From: an uncultured Georgenia sp. | GTDB lineage: Bacteria > Actinomycetota > Actinomycetes > Actinomycetales > Actinomycetaceae | Length of the DNA stretch: 18,954 nt | Assembly (NCBI RefSeq): GCF_937958535.1 | Contig: NZ_CALGNQ010000056.1 | Coordinates: 1-18,954 of the forward strand | Direction of reading: 5' to 3' | In this document: in pieces, positions 7,963-15,154 of the stretch | Layout of the letters: every line of letters starts with the position of its first letter | Position numbering within the stretch: position 1 is the first letter of the stretch | Position numbers and translations under genes: made by a program | The notes under the pieces: generated by a model | What the model saw: the letters and a program-made list of their open reading frames with translations, nothing else | Database searches by the model: none | Told to the model about the DNA's origin: nothing

Positions 7963-8268
7963 TCAGGAGGGCAGGCCGAGCTCCGCGCGGGGCAGCTCCT
8001 CGACGTTGACGTCCTTGAAGGTCACCACGCGCACGGAGCGGACGAACCGCGCCGAACGATAGACGTCCCACACCCAGGCGTCGCCGAGCGTCAGCTCGAA
8101 GAACACCTCACCACCCGCGGTACGCACCTGCAGGTCCACCTCGTTGGCGAGGTAGAACCGCCGCTCGGTCTCCACCACGTAGGAGAACAGCCCGACGACG
8201 TCGCGGTACTCGCGGTACAGCCCGAGCTCGAGCTCGGCCTCGTAGTTCTCCAGGTCCTCTGCGCTCAC
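7963..8268 (-). CDS. DUF2469 family conserved actinobacterial protein
   Basis: A 101-aa protein beginning (V/M)SAEDLENYEAELELGLYREY with the core DVVGLFSYVVETERRFYLAN, then VFFELTLGDAWVWD (54-68) and FVRSVRVVTFKDVNVEEL (75-92). This is the near-invariant actinobacterial DUF2469 family, found beside rnhB in Mycobacterium, Streptomyces and others. No enzymatic motif, signal peptide or membrane segment is visible; the function is unknown. The start is GTG 8268, fixed by family alignment; the upstream ribosome site is weak, and the rnhB stop is only 7 bases before it, so coupling is likely. Confidence 0.92.
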   Translation of the reverse strand: MSAEDLENYEAELELGLYREYRDVVGLFSYVVETERRFYLANEVDLQVRTAGGEVFFELTLGDAWVWDVYRSARFVRSVRVVTFKDVNVEELPRAELGLPS

Positions 8269-8275
8269 CCGACCA

Positions 8276-9088
8276 TCATGCCCCTGGTCGAGCCGGGAGC
8301 GCCGCACCAGCACGGGCGGGCACGGCGGCGGTCTGCACCACAGCGGCGTCGGCCTCCTCCGGGGCGGCCACCTCGAGCGCCTCCGCGTCCACGGTACCGT
8401 CGGCGAGCTCCTCGGCGGTGGGCAGCCGCCAGGAGCGGCGGTGCAGCTCGCTGGGGCCCTGAGCGCGCAGTGCGGCCAGGTGCTCGGGGGCCGAGTAGCC
8501 CTTGTTGGAGTGCCAGCCGTACTCCGGGTGGTGCTCGGCCAGCTCGACCATGATGGCGTCGCGCTCGCACTTGGCCAGCACGCTGGCCCCGGCGACGGCG
8601 GCGCAGCGCATGTCGCCCTTGACCTGGGTGCGCACCGGCGGCGGGGCGGGGAAGGCGGTCTGCTCGAGGTCGGCGAAGAGGTCCGCGGGCGGGGTGAGCC
8701 AGTCGTGGACGCCGTCGAGGATGACGATGTCGGGCACCAGCCCCTGCGCCGCCAGCACCGCCAGGGCGCGGTTGCCCGCCAGTCGCAGCGCCGCGATGAT
8801 CCCGATGGCGTCGATCTCGGCGGGCTGGGCGTGCCCGACCGCACTGCCCACCGACCAGCGGCGCACCGGCTCGCACAGCGCCTCCCGGGCGGCGGGCGTG
8901 AGCAGCTTGGAGTCGCGCAGCCCGCGCGGGAGGCGGCCGGTCGTCTCGTCCACGACGACGACGCCGACACTCACCGGCCCGGCCAGTGCCCCACGGCCCA
9001 CCTCGTCCATGCCGGCGACGAGCCGGTGCCCGGCGGCGAACAGCTCACGCTCGAGGTGACGCGTCGGGGGTCGGGAGGCAGGAGGCAC
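8276..9088 (-). CDS. rnhB: Ribonuclease HII
   Basis: Cleaves the RNA strand of RNA-DNA hybrids and incises at single ribonucleotides in DNA. Numbered from GTG 9088 (270 aa), the acidic active site is D28-E29 in GMDEVGRGALAGP, D125 in VILDG and D159 in QVKGDM. The family blocks RDSKLLTP (58-65) and YGWHSNKGYSAPEH (190-203) are also present. Residues after about 225 form an Ala/Glu-rich tail beyond the catalytic fold. GTG 9088 is preferred because residues upstream of it look non-coding, although the frame is open to 9157. A TACGAT hexamer ends 4 bases before the GTG, hinting at a start-proximal promoter, but without a clear -35. DUF2469 follows 7 bases after the stop. Confidence 0.93.
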   Translation of the reverse strand: MPPASRPPTRHLERELFAAGHRLVAGMDEVGRGALAGPVSVGVVVVDETTGRLPRGLRDSKLLTPAAREALCEPVRRWSVGSAVGHAQPAEIDAIGIIAALRLAGNRALAVLAAQGLVPDIVILDGVHDWLTPPADLFADLEQTAFPAPPPVRTQVKGDMRCAAVAGASVLAKCERDAIMVELAEHHPEYGWHSNKGYSAPEHLAALRAQGPSELHRRSWRLPTAEELADGTVDAEALEVAAPEEADAAVVQTAAVPARAGAALPARPGA

Positions 9089-9229
9089 GCGCCCATCGTA
9101 AGCACCGTGGGCCACCCGGCAGCGCCCCACGCCGAGGACGCCACCTGTCTCCCGCACATCCCGCGGGTGTACCGGGACCGGCGGCGACTGTGCGGTCGCG
9201 CACGTGGTGGGTGCGGCCCTGCGTGCGCA

Positions 9230-9253
9230 CGTCGGGCCGCGGGGCGCCCGACG
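9230..9253 (-). terminator. Hairpin directly after the lepB stop codon
   Basis: CGTCGGGC (9230-9237) pairs perfectly with GCCCGACG (9246-9253) around an 8-base loop. It starts one base past the lepB stop, in position to terminate minus-strand transcription before rnhB. No T-run follows, so it may be a weak terminator or an RNA 3'-end stabiliser. Confidence 0.45.
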
Positions 9254-9254
9254 G

Positions 9255-10013
9255 TCAGGGGTCGGGGACGGCGGCGAAGGTGTCGCCGGGGTTGCGCAGG
9301 ACGGTCCAGCTGTCGACCGGCCACAGGATGAGCATGGCGGTGCCCACGACGTTGCTCATCGGCACCGCCCCGCCCCCGGGACCGCCCTGGTGGGAGCGGG
9401 AGTCCTGGGAGTTGGAGCGGTTGTCCCCCATGAGCCACAGGTGCCCCTCGGGGACGGTGACCGAGAACTCCCGGTCACTCGGCGTCACCCCCGGCTTGAG
9501 GTACGGCTCGTCGATGCCCACGCCGTTGACGACCAGCCGGCCGTCCTCGTCGCAGCACTCGACGGTGTCACCGCCCAGCCCGATGACCCGCTTGATGAGG
9601 TGCTCGCCCGCGTTCTGCGGCAGTAGCCCGACGAAGGTGAGGAACTCCTCGACCCCGCGCTGGACGGCGTTGCGGGTGTCGGGGGTGGGCTCGAGCCAGC
9701 CCCCCGGGTCGACGAAGACGACGACGTCGCCCCGGTTGACGTCGAGCGGGCCGGGCGCCAGCTTGCTCACCAGCACCCGGTCGCCGACGGCCAGCGTGTC
9801 CTCCATCGACCCGGACGGGATGAAGAACGCCTGGACGAGGAAGGTCTTGATGATGACCGACAGCACCAGGGCGCTGACGACGACGATCGCCGTCTCGCGG
9901 AGCCACCCGCGCTTGGAGGGGCGGGCCTCGGCGCGGTCGCCGGACCTCACCCGGTCGCGGTCGCGGCGGGGGTGGGAAGGGCTGGACGGAGCGGCGTCAT
10001 CGTCGTTGGTCAC
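9255..10013 (-). CDS. lepB: Signal peptidase I
   Basis: Membrane-bound serine protease that removes signal peptides from exported proteins. The 252-aa protein has a charged cytoplasmic N-terminus (1-38) and one transmembrane segment (about 40-58). The catalytic dyad is visible: Ser69 in FIPSGSMEDTL and Lys141 in HLIKRVIGLGGD. The C-terminal box GDNRSNSQDSR (196-206) is also present. The start is GTG 10013; AGGAG lies about 12 bases upstream. The gene begins only 23 bases after the T-rich end of the rplS terminator, so it depends either on read-through or on a promoter within or very close to that hairpin. lepB next to rplS and rnhB is the normal actinobacterial order. Confidence 0.95.
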   Translation of the reverse strand: MTNDDDAAPSSPSHPRRDRDRVRSGDRAEARPSKRGWLRETAIVVVSALVLSVIIKTFLVQAFFIPSGSMEDTLAVGDRVLVSKLAPGPLDVNRGDVVVFVDPGGWLEPTPDTRNAVQRGVEEFLTFVGLLPQNAGEHLIKRVIGLGGDTVECCDEDGRLVVNGVGIDEPYLKPGVTPSDREFSVTVPEGHLWLMGDNRSNSQDSRSHQGGPGGGAVPMSNVVGTAMLILWPVDSWTVLRNPGDTFAAVPDP

Positions 10014-10035
10014 GGCCGGTGTCTGCTCCTGTCAC

Positions 10036-10077
10036 ACAAAAGAACTTCTGCCCGGCTCGAGCGAGCCGGGCAGAAGT
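10036..10077 (-). terminator. Strong intrinsic terminator after rplS
   Basis: ACTTCTGCCCGGCTC (10044-10058) pairs perfectly over 15 bases with GAGCCGGGCAGAAGT (10063-10077) around a GAGC loop. On the minus strand it is followed by TTCTTTTGTGTG, so it has both stem and T-tract. It begins 24 bases past the rplS stop. It is the best terminator in the window, and lies immediately upstream of the lepB ribosome site. Confidence 0.92.
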
Positions 10078-10101
10078 GATGGTACGTGGTCCGGGGCGCG
10101 G

Positions 10102-10443
10102 TCAGCGCTTCTCGCGGATGCGAGCCTTCTTCCCCTGCAGGCCGCGCATGTAGTAGATCTTCGCGCGCCGCACGTCACCGCGCTGGACGACCTCGATCTT
10201 GTCGATCGTCGGGGAGTGCACCGGGAAGGTGCGCTCGACGCCGACGCCGAAGCTCACCTTGCGGATGATGAAGGTCTCGCGCACACCGGAGCCGGAGCGG
10301 GCCAGGACGTACCCCTGGAACACCTGGATCCGGGAGCGGTTCCCCTCGACGACCTTGACGTGCACCTTGAGGGTGTCACCGGCCCGGAAGTCGGGGATGT
10401 CGTCGCGCAGGGAGGGTGCGTCGACGTGGTCGAGGGTCTGCAT
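10102..10443 (-). CDS. rplS: 50S ribosomal protein L19
   Basis: Large-subunit ribosomal protein at the 30S-50S interface. The 113-aa protein is of normal length and carries the family blocks FRAGDTLKVHVKVVEGNRSR (19-38), QVFQGYVLARSGSG (40-53), ETFIIRKVSFGVGVERTFP (56-74) and the basic C-terminus RRAKIYYMRGLQGKKARIRE. ATG 10443 has GGAAGG about 8 bases upstream; in-frame residues upstream to 10497 look non-coding. It follows trmD after a 161-base gap (10444-10604) that should hold a promoter, although I could not pick convincing -35/-10 elements. A hairpin of 8 bp (10488-10495 with 10500-10507) lies in that leader. A strong terminator ends the transcript. Confidence 0.97.
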   Translation of the reverse strand: MQTLDHVDAPSLRDDIPDFRAGDTLKVHVKVVEGNRSRIQVFQGYVLARSGSGVRETFIIRKVSFGVGVERTFPVHSPTIDKIEVVQRGDVRRAKIYYMRGLQGKKARIREKR

Positions 10444-10604
10444 GGTTCGGCCTTCCCGCTGGTGCCACAGGTCACCGGCGCTTGCTCGTGGCAGCACTCG
10501 CTGCCGCGTGTCGTGGTCTGGGGGTCGCGCACCCTGCTACGCCGGTCCCCCGTGGCAGACCGTGCGCGTGTGGGCGCATGACCGGTCCATCTTGCCACAC
10601 GGCA

Positions 10605-11942
10605 TCAGGGCGCGGAAATCGGTGTGCTCATCACCACGTCGTCGTTCGGCACGCCGCCCACGTCGAAGGTGCGGCGCCCGACGACGGTGAAGCCGCAGCG
10701 CTCGTAGAAGCGTCGCGCGCGCCGGTTGCCGGTGTTCGTGCCGAGCCACATCGTCGCCGCGCCGCGGGCGGCGGCCGCCGCGGTGGCGGCCGCGACCAGC
10801 CGGCCGGACAGGCCGCCGCCGTGGACCTCCGGGCGGACGTAGCACTTGCTCAGCTCGGCCACGCCTCGGCCGTCGTCCTGCCCGGGGGGCGGGGAGTCGA
10901 GGACGACCATCGTGTAGCCGAGCAGCGTCCCGGTCTCCTCGTCGACCGCGACGTGGAGGAGGCGCTGCGGGTCGGCGAGGTAGCGGGTGAAGCTTGCCTC
11001 GTCGAGCTGGGTGGCGACGAACTCGGCGACGGCCTCGGCCGGGAGGGCGGGTGGGCAGGCGAGCGGGAACGTCACGGCGGCGAGCTCGGCCAGCCCCGCG
11101 GCGTCGTCCTGCCGGGCGGGTCGGACGTGCACGCGGCGGGGGCCGTCCTGCCCCACGTACCAGCCGAGCCGGGCGAGCACCTCCCGGTCGGCGCGGTCGA
11201 GGTCCTGCGGGGCGAGCCGGGCGAGCAGGTCGGGGCGGCGCTCGGCGGTGCGTTCCAGGGCCCGGTCACGCCGCCACCGCGAGACCTTGGCGTGGTGGCC
11301 GGAGGTGAGTACCTCGGGCACCTCGAGGTCCCGCCACACCGGGGGTCTGGTGTAGACGGGGTACTCCAGCAGCCCGGCGGCGCCGTGGGACTCCTCGACG
11401 AGCGACTCGGGGTTGCCGACCACCCCGGGCAGCAGCCGGGCGACCGCCTCGACGACGACGAGCGCGGCGACCTCCCCGCCGTTGAGCACGTAGTCCCCGA
11501 TCGAGACCTCGCGGACGAGGACGTCGGGCCGGCTCGCGTAGTGCTCCACGACGCGGGCGTCGATGCCCTCGTAGCGGCCGCAGGCGACGACGATCCGGTC
11601 GGCCCGGGCGAGCTCCTCGGCGGTGCGCTGGGTGAAGACCTCCCCGGCCGGGGTGGGGACGAGCAGGACGGTGGGTGTCGGGTCCTCGGTTGCCGTGGTC
11701 CGGGCCGGGACGGGGCGGGCGAGCACGTCGTCCAGGGCGGTGCCCCACACGTCGGGGCGCATGACCATCCCGGCCCCGCCGCCGAAGGGGGTGTCGTCGA
11801 CCGTGCGGTGCCGGTCGGTGGTCCAGTCGCGCAGGTCGTGGACGGCGAGGTCGAGCAGCCCGGCGCGCCGGGCCTTGCCGACCAGCGAGAGGTCGAGGGG
11901 GGCGAGGTAGTCCGGGAAGATCGTCAGGACGTCGATCCGCAC
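10605..11942 (-). CDS. trmD: TrmD tRNA (guanine-37-N1)-methyltransferase fused to a GNAT acetyltransferase
   Basis: One 445-aa reading frame with two complete domains. Residues 1-262 are TrmD, the SPOUT methyltransferase that makes m1G37 in tRNA and prevents +1 frameshifting. Its motifs are PFGGGAGMVMRPD (52-64), CGRYEGIDAR (121-130), SIGDYVLNGGE (147-157) and HHAKVSRWRR (216-225). Residues about 270-445 are a PaiA-like GNAT domain: VHVRPARQDDAAGL at the start, ELSKCYVRPEVHGGGLSGRL (363-381, acetyl-CoA binding motif A), and GTNTGNRRARRFYERCGF (401-418, motif B). No stop or frameshift separates them, and ordinary TrmD ends near 230-275 aa. GTG 11942 lies one base after the rimM stop, so translation is coupled. 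The acetyltransferase substrate is unknown; a polyamine or small-molecule amine is only suggested by PaiA likeness. Confidence 0.93.
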   Translation of the reverse strand: MRIDVLTIFPDYLAPLDLSLVGKARRAGLLDLAVHDLRDWTTDRHRTVDDTPFGGGAGMVMRPDVWGTALDDVLARPVPARTTATEDPTPTVLLVPTPAGEVFTQRTAEELARADRIVVACGRYEGIDARVVEHYASRPDVLVREVSIGDYVLNGGEVAALVVVEAVARLLPGVVGNPESLVEESHGAAGLLEYPVYTRPPVWRDLEVPEVLTSGHHAKVSRWRRDRALERTAERRPDLLARLAPQDLDRADREVLARLGWYVGQDGPRRVHVRPARQDDAAGLAELAAVTFPLACPPALPAEAVAEFVATQLDEASFTRYLADPQRLLHVAVDEETGTLLGYTMVVLDSPPPGQDDGRGVAELSKCYVRPEVHGGGLSGRLVAAATAAAAARGAATMWLGTNTGNRRARRFYERCGFTVVGRRTFDVGGVPNDDVVMSTPISAP

Positions 11943-11943
11943 G

Positions 11944-12462
11944 TCACTCCTCCACCGGGTCGGAGGCGAGCAGCCCGCGCGGGGGGTCGAGCACCACGCG
12001 CCCGCCGGCGACGTCGACGACGGGGACGATCTCGGCGACGAACGGCACGAGGGTCCGCTGCCCACCCTCCTCGGTGACGACGAGCGCGTCCTGGGCGGGC
12101 AGGTGCTCCACACCCGCGACGGTGCCCAGTCGGCGCCCGGTCGTGTCCTCGACGACGAGGCCGGTGAGCTGGTGGGGGTACCAGGCGTCCTCCTCCTCGT
12201 CCTCGTCGTCGACGGTGACGAGGAGGACGGTGCCGCGCAGCGCCTCGGCGGTGGTGCGGTCGGGGGCCTCCGCGAAGCGGACGTACCAGGTGCCCTGGCG
12301 CTGGGTCGCGGCGGCGACGGTGAGCGGGCCGCGGTCGGCGGGGTCCGTCGCCAGGACGGTGCCGGGTGCGAGACGGCCGGCGGGGTCCTCGGTGCGCACG
12401 TCCAGCCGGACCATGCCCTTCAGCCCGTGCGGGGCTCCGACGCGGGCGACCACGAGCTCCAT
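11944..12462 (-). CDS. rimM: 16S rRNA processing protein RimM
   Basis: Assembly factor that binds S19 and helps mature the 30S head. The 172-aa protein has the N-terminal beta-barrel with VARVGAPHGLKGMVRLDV (5-22) and ALRGTVLLV (74-82). An acidic linker DDEDEEED (85-92) and a PRC-barrel C-domain starting AWYPHQLTGLVVED (93-106) follow. ATG 12462 has AGGAGAG upstream. It is separated from the KH gene by a 78-base gap containing a hairpin, and its stop is one base from the trmD start, the standard rpsP-KH-rimM-trmD arrangement. Confidence 0.95.
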   Translation of the reverse strand: MELVVARVGAPHGLKGMVRLDVRTEDPAGRLAPGTVLATDPADRGPLTVAAATQRQGTWYVRFAEAPDRTTAEALRGTVLLVTVDDEDEEEDAWYPHQLTGLVVEDTTGRRLGTVAGVEHLPAQDALVVTEEGGQRTLVPFVAEIVPVVDVAGGRVVLDPPRGLLASDPVEE

Positions 12463-12495
12463 CTGGGTCTCTCCTGGGGGACGACGGGAACGACG

Positions 12496-12529
12496 GAGCC
12501 CTGGCTCACCGGGCGGTGAACCAGGGCTC
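12496..12529 (-). terminator. Attenuator-like hairpin between the KH gene and rimM
   Basis: GAGCCCTGGCTCACC (12496-12510) pairs with GGTGAACCAGGGCTC (12515-12529) with one mismatch in 15 and a 4-base loop. It starts 12 bases past the KH stop. On the minus strand it is followed by TTCCCGTC rather than a T-run, so it may only partly stop transcription or act on mRNA stability. It sits inside an operon whose later genes are needed in smaller amounts than S16. Confidence 0.65.
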
Positions 12530-12540
12530 GCGTCGACTGG

Positions 12541-12780
12541 TCAGCGCAGGTCGGTGTCGACGACGTCGACGCGGACCGGGCCGCGCGTGGACAGCGCGGA
12601 GATGACGGTGCGCAGGGCGCGGGCGGTGCGGCCCTGCCGTCCGATGACCCGGCCGAGGTCGTCCGGGTTCACCCGCACCTCGAGCAGCTCGCCGCGGCGC
12701 AGCGAGCGGGAGGTCACGGTGACGTCGTCGGGGTGGTCGACGACGCCCCGGACCAGGTGCTCGAGGGCGTCAGCCAGCAT
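12541..12780 (-). CDS. khpA: KH-domain RNA-binding protein (KhpA-like)
   Basis: A 79-aa single KH-domain protein that binds RNA; KhpA proteins partner with KhpB in several Gram-positive bacteria. The KH signature VNPDDLGRVIGRQGRTARALRTV (37-59) has the binding loop GRQG at 47-50. The start ADALEHLVRGVVDHPDDV is also typical. ATG 12780 overlaps the rpsP stop by 11 bases, so it is translated together with S16. The position between rpsP and rimM is conserved across Actinobacteria and Firmicutes. No KhpB partner gene is in the window. The khpA name rests on family and position. Confidence 0.93.
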   Translation of the reverse strand: MLADALEHLVRGVVDHPDDVTVTSRSLRRGELLEVRVNPDDLGRVIGRQGRTARALRTVISALSTRGPVRVDVVDTDLR

Positions 12781-13216
12781 TGGTCTCGTCGGCGCTCTCC
12801 TCGGACGCGTCCTCCGAGGCCTCCGCGGCGGCCTTCTCCGCGGCCTTCGCCTTGCGCTTCTCGGCCTCGTCCTCGGCGGCCTTGATGGCGGCGGCCTTCG
12901 CCTCGGCGGCGGCCTCGGCGGAGCCGTCCTTGGTGCGCAGGGTGCCCTCGGCGCCGGGCAGACCCTTGAACTTCTGCCAGTCGCCGGTCACCTTGAGGAG
13001 CGCCGCGACCTGCTCGGTGGGCTGGGCGCCCACGGAGAGCCAGTACTGGGCCCGCTCGGAGTCGATCTCGATGAACGAGGGCTCCTCGGTCGGGTGGTAC
13101 TTGCCGATCTCCTCGATCGCGCGGCCGTCACGCTTCTTGCGCGAGTCCATGACGACGACGCGGTAGTACGGGGCGCGCATCTTGCCCATGCGCTTGAGAC
13201 GGATCTTGACTGCCAC
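12770..13216 (-). CDS. rpsP: 30S ribosomal protein S16 with Ala/Lys/Glu-rich tail
   Basis: Small-subunit ribosomal protein needed for 30S assembly. Residues 1-85 are the S16 core: VKIRLKRMGKMRAPYYRVVVMDSRKKRDG, IEEIGKYHPTEEP and ERAQYWLSVGAQPTEQV. Residues 95-148 form a low-complexity tail of Ala, Glu and Lys, probably a helix or disordered, so the protein is 148 aa against about 82 in E. coli; such tails are common in Actinobacteria. The start is GTG 13216 with AGGAG about 10 bases upstream. It heads the rpsP-khpA-rimM-trmD operon, with a promoter proposed at 13345-13374. Confidence 0.97.
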   Translation of the reverse strand: MAVKIRLKRMGKMRAPYYRVVVMDSRKKRDGRAIEEIGKYHPTEEPSFIEIDSERAQYWLSVGAQPTEQVAALLKVTGDWQKFKGLPGAEGTLRTKDGSAEAAAEAKAAAIKAAEDEAEKRKAKAAEKAAAEASEDASEESADETNAG

Positions 13217-13344
13217 TGTGGTGGGTACTCCTGGTTCATGTGGGGCGGACCGGACGCGTTCCCCGGTGGGTGTCGAGGTCGGGCACAGTCCTGGACGCGG
13301 TTCCGGCGGGTGAGAGGGGCCCGGCGGTCCGAGTACAGCGGGTC

Positions 13345-13374
13345 ATTCTGCCAGACCGGCGGCGCTCTGCCCAA
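13345..13374 (-). promoter_or_regulatory. Candidate promoter of the rpsP operon
   Basis: On the minus strand TTGGGC (13369-13374) is followed after 18 bases by CAGAAT (13345-13350) in the context TGGCAGAATG. Transcription would begin near 13338, giving a leader of about 120 bases before the rpsP GTG. The surrounding gap 13217-13438 contains no gene. The -10 is a good match, the -35 moderate. Confidence 0.5.
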
Positions 13375-13438
13375 CCCCGGTGTCCACCCCCGCCCGTGGG
13401 GCGTCGGTCACGTCGGGGTCACCGTCGCCGCGGGCCCG

Positions 13439-14233
13439 TCAGGACCAGCGGAACACGCGGGCGGCGACGGGGTAGCCGACGACGCTCCAGCCGGCGAGCA
13501 CCGCCAGTTCCTGCCAGGGCAGGTCACCGCCGAACCAGGCCACCGTCATCGCCTCGCTGGCGGCGCCGAGCGGGACGAAGGAGGCGATGGTGGCCAGGGT
13601 GTCGGGCATCATCGCCGTCGGGGTCCACACCCCGGCGAAGAAGAGCATCGGGAAGTAGAGCAGCATCCCGATGCCCGAGGCGGTGGACGCCTTGGGGGCG
13701 GTGCCGCCGACGACGAACCCGATGGCGAACATCGCCAGCGTCGCCAGCACGAGCGTGCCGACGATGAGCAGCGGCTGCTCGGGCAGCGGCAGGTCGAGGG
13801 CGAGGACGCCCACGGTGACGGCCAGGACGACGGCGGCGGCGAGGGCGGCGCCGCTGACGACGACGTGCGCCGCCAGCACGCTGCGCGGCCGCATCGGCGT
13901 GGTCGACAGGCGCCGGAACACCCCGTGCTCCCGGTAGGAGGCGACGTAGGCGGGCAGCGTGGTCAGCGCCACCGTGCCGACGGCGAGGGACAGGACGGCC
14001 GGCCCCCACAGGTGGATGACGGCCATCCCGGCGAACTGCGGCATGTCGGTGATCGGCTCGCGCATCCCGGGGATGACGAGGCCCATCCCGAGCAGGAGGA
14101 CCGTCGGGAAGGCCAGGGCGAAGAACACGGCTCCCGGGTCGCGCAGGAAGAGCCTGGCCTCGGTGGCGGTGAGCGTGCCCAGGCCGCGCCGTGCGGGTGC
14201 GGTGGTGGGGGCGGTGGTCGTGGCGGTGGTCAT
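13439..14233 (-). CDS. ABC-2 type transporter permease (DrrB-like)
   Basis: A 264-aa membrane protein with about six hydrophobic segments (34-54, 70-95, 118-145, 152-176, 183-203, 240-260). The cytoplasmic motif YREHGVFRRLSTTPMRPRSVL (100-120) is the hallmark of DrrB/ABC-2 exporters. The N-terminus is a Thr/Ala-rich, probably disordered cytoplasmic stretch. It forms a transporter with the ATPase encoded immediately upstream, with a 4-base ATGA overlap. Relatives export drugs, lipids or antimicrobial peptides; the substrate cannot be read from sequence. It is the last gene of the five-gene GntR operon. Confidence 0.88.
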   Translation of the reverse strand: MTTATTTAPTTAPARRGLGTLTATEARLFLRDPGAVFFALAFPTVLLLGMGLVIPGMREPITDMPQFAGMAVIHLWGPAVLSLAVGTVALTTLPAYVASYREHGVFRRLSTTPMRPRSVLAAHVVVSGAALAAAVVLAVTVGVLALDLPLPEQPLLIVGTLVLATLAMFAIGFVVGGTAPKASTASGIGMLLYFPMLFFAGVWTPTAMMPDTLATIASFVPLGAASEAMTVAWFGGDLPWQELAVLAGWSVVGYPVAARVFRWS

Positions 14234-15153
14234 GCTGCGGCTCCTTCCGGGCTGCGGTGGCCGGTGAGCTCGAGGAAGACGTCCTCGAGGCTGCGGCGCA
14301 GGGTGGTGATGTCGTCGGGGACGATGTCGTGCCGGGCGAGCTCGAGGACGACGGCGGGCAGCACGGTCCGGGTGCCGGTCACCTCGATCTCCCGGCCGCG
14401 CTGGACGACGTCGGTGACCTCCGGCAGGGCGCGGACGGTGGCCAGGTCGACCGGTCGTGGAGTGGTCATCCGGAACGCCCGCCGGTCGGTGGCGGCCTGG
14501 GCCAGCTCCGCGGGGGCACCCTCGGCGACCACCCGACCGGCGTCGATGACGACGACCCGGTCGCTGAGGTGCTCGGCCTCGTCCATGAAGTGGGTGACGA
14601 GCAGGATGGTCACCCCGCGCCGACGGACCTCGTCGATGAGCGCCCAGGTCTCGCGGCGGGCCTGGGGGTCCAGGCCGGTGGTGAGCTCGTCGAGGATCGC
14701 GATGCGCGGGTTGCCGACGAGCGCCAGGGCGATCGACAGCCGCTGCTGCAGTCCGCCGGAGAGCTTCTCGAACCGCTTGTCACGGTGCTCGGCGAGACCG
14801 AGCATGTCGAGCAGCACGGTCTCGTCGGCCGGCTGGGCGTAGAAGGAGGCGTAGAGCCGCAACGCCTCTGCCACCGTGATCTTCGGCGGCAGCTTGGCCT
14901 GCTGGAGCTGGATGCCCACGTGCTCCCGGATCCGCTCCGGGTGGCGCTGGGGGTCCTCCCCCAGCACCCGGATGCGGCCGGCGTCGACGGTGCGCAGCCC
15001 GGCGAGGGCCTCCACCGTCGTCGTCTTCCCGGCGCCGTTGCGCCCGAGGATGCCGACGATCTCGCCGGCGTGGACGGTGAAGCCGACGTCGGCGACGGCG
15101 ACGGTGGTGCCGTAGGTCTTGCGGAGACCCTCGACCTCGATGACGGGTTCCAT
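14230..15153 (-). CDS. ABC transporter ATP-binding protein (DrrA/CcmA family)
   Basis: A 307-aa ATPase with Walker A GRNGAGKTT (37-45), Q-loop glutamines in GIQLQQAKLP (80-89), signature LSGGLQQR (131-138), Walker B IAILDE (151-156) and switch histidine H188 in LLVTHFMDEAE. Walker B is followed by LTTGLD rather than the usual PTTGLD. The C-terminal 75 residues after the ATPase core, ending SLEDVFLELTG, are typical of DrrA-like exporters. It energises the permease at 13439-14233, with which it overlaps by 4 bases. Its ATG is one base from the stop of the upstream permease, so all are one transcript. Confidence 0.93.
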   Translation of the reverse strand: MEPVIEVEGLRKTYGTTVAVADVGFTVHAGEIVGILGRNGAGKTTTVEALAGLRTVDAGRIRVLGEDPQRHPERIREHVGIQLQQAKLPPKITVAEALRLYASFYAQPADETVLLDMLGLAEHRDKRFEKLSGGLQQRLSIALALVGNPRIAILDELTTGLDPQARRETWALIDEVRRRGVTILLVTHFMDEAEHLSDRVVVIDAGRVVAEGAPAELAQAATDRRAFRMTTPRPVDLATVRALPEVTDVVQRGREIEVTGTRTVLPAVVLELARHDIVPDDITTLRRSLEDVFLELTGHRSPEGAAA

Positions 15154-15154
15154 C

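Noticed and set aside
5458..8553. A plus-strand open frame of about 1030 codons across dprA, comM, yraN and rnhB
   Set aside because: Antisense to four genes with clear family motifs; its translation is compositionally biased and resembles nothing.
9089..9254. A small gene between rnhB and lepB
   Set aside because: No frame there has both a start with a ribosome site and a plausible composition; only a hairpin after lepB is supported.
12086..12113. Extension of the trmD frame upstream to an ATG at 12113
   Set aside because: TrmD homology starts exactly at the GTG at 11942 (RIDVLTIFP), and the upstream part overlaps rimM in another frame.
12074..14842. A plus-strand open frame of about 920 codons
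   Set aside because: Antisense to rimM, khpA, rpsP and two ABC genes; a GC-driven shadow.
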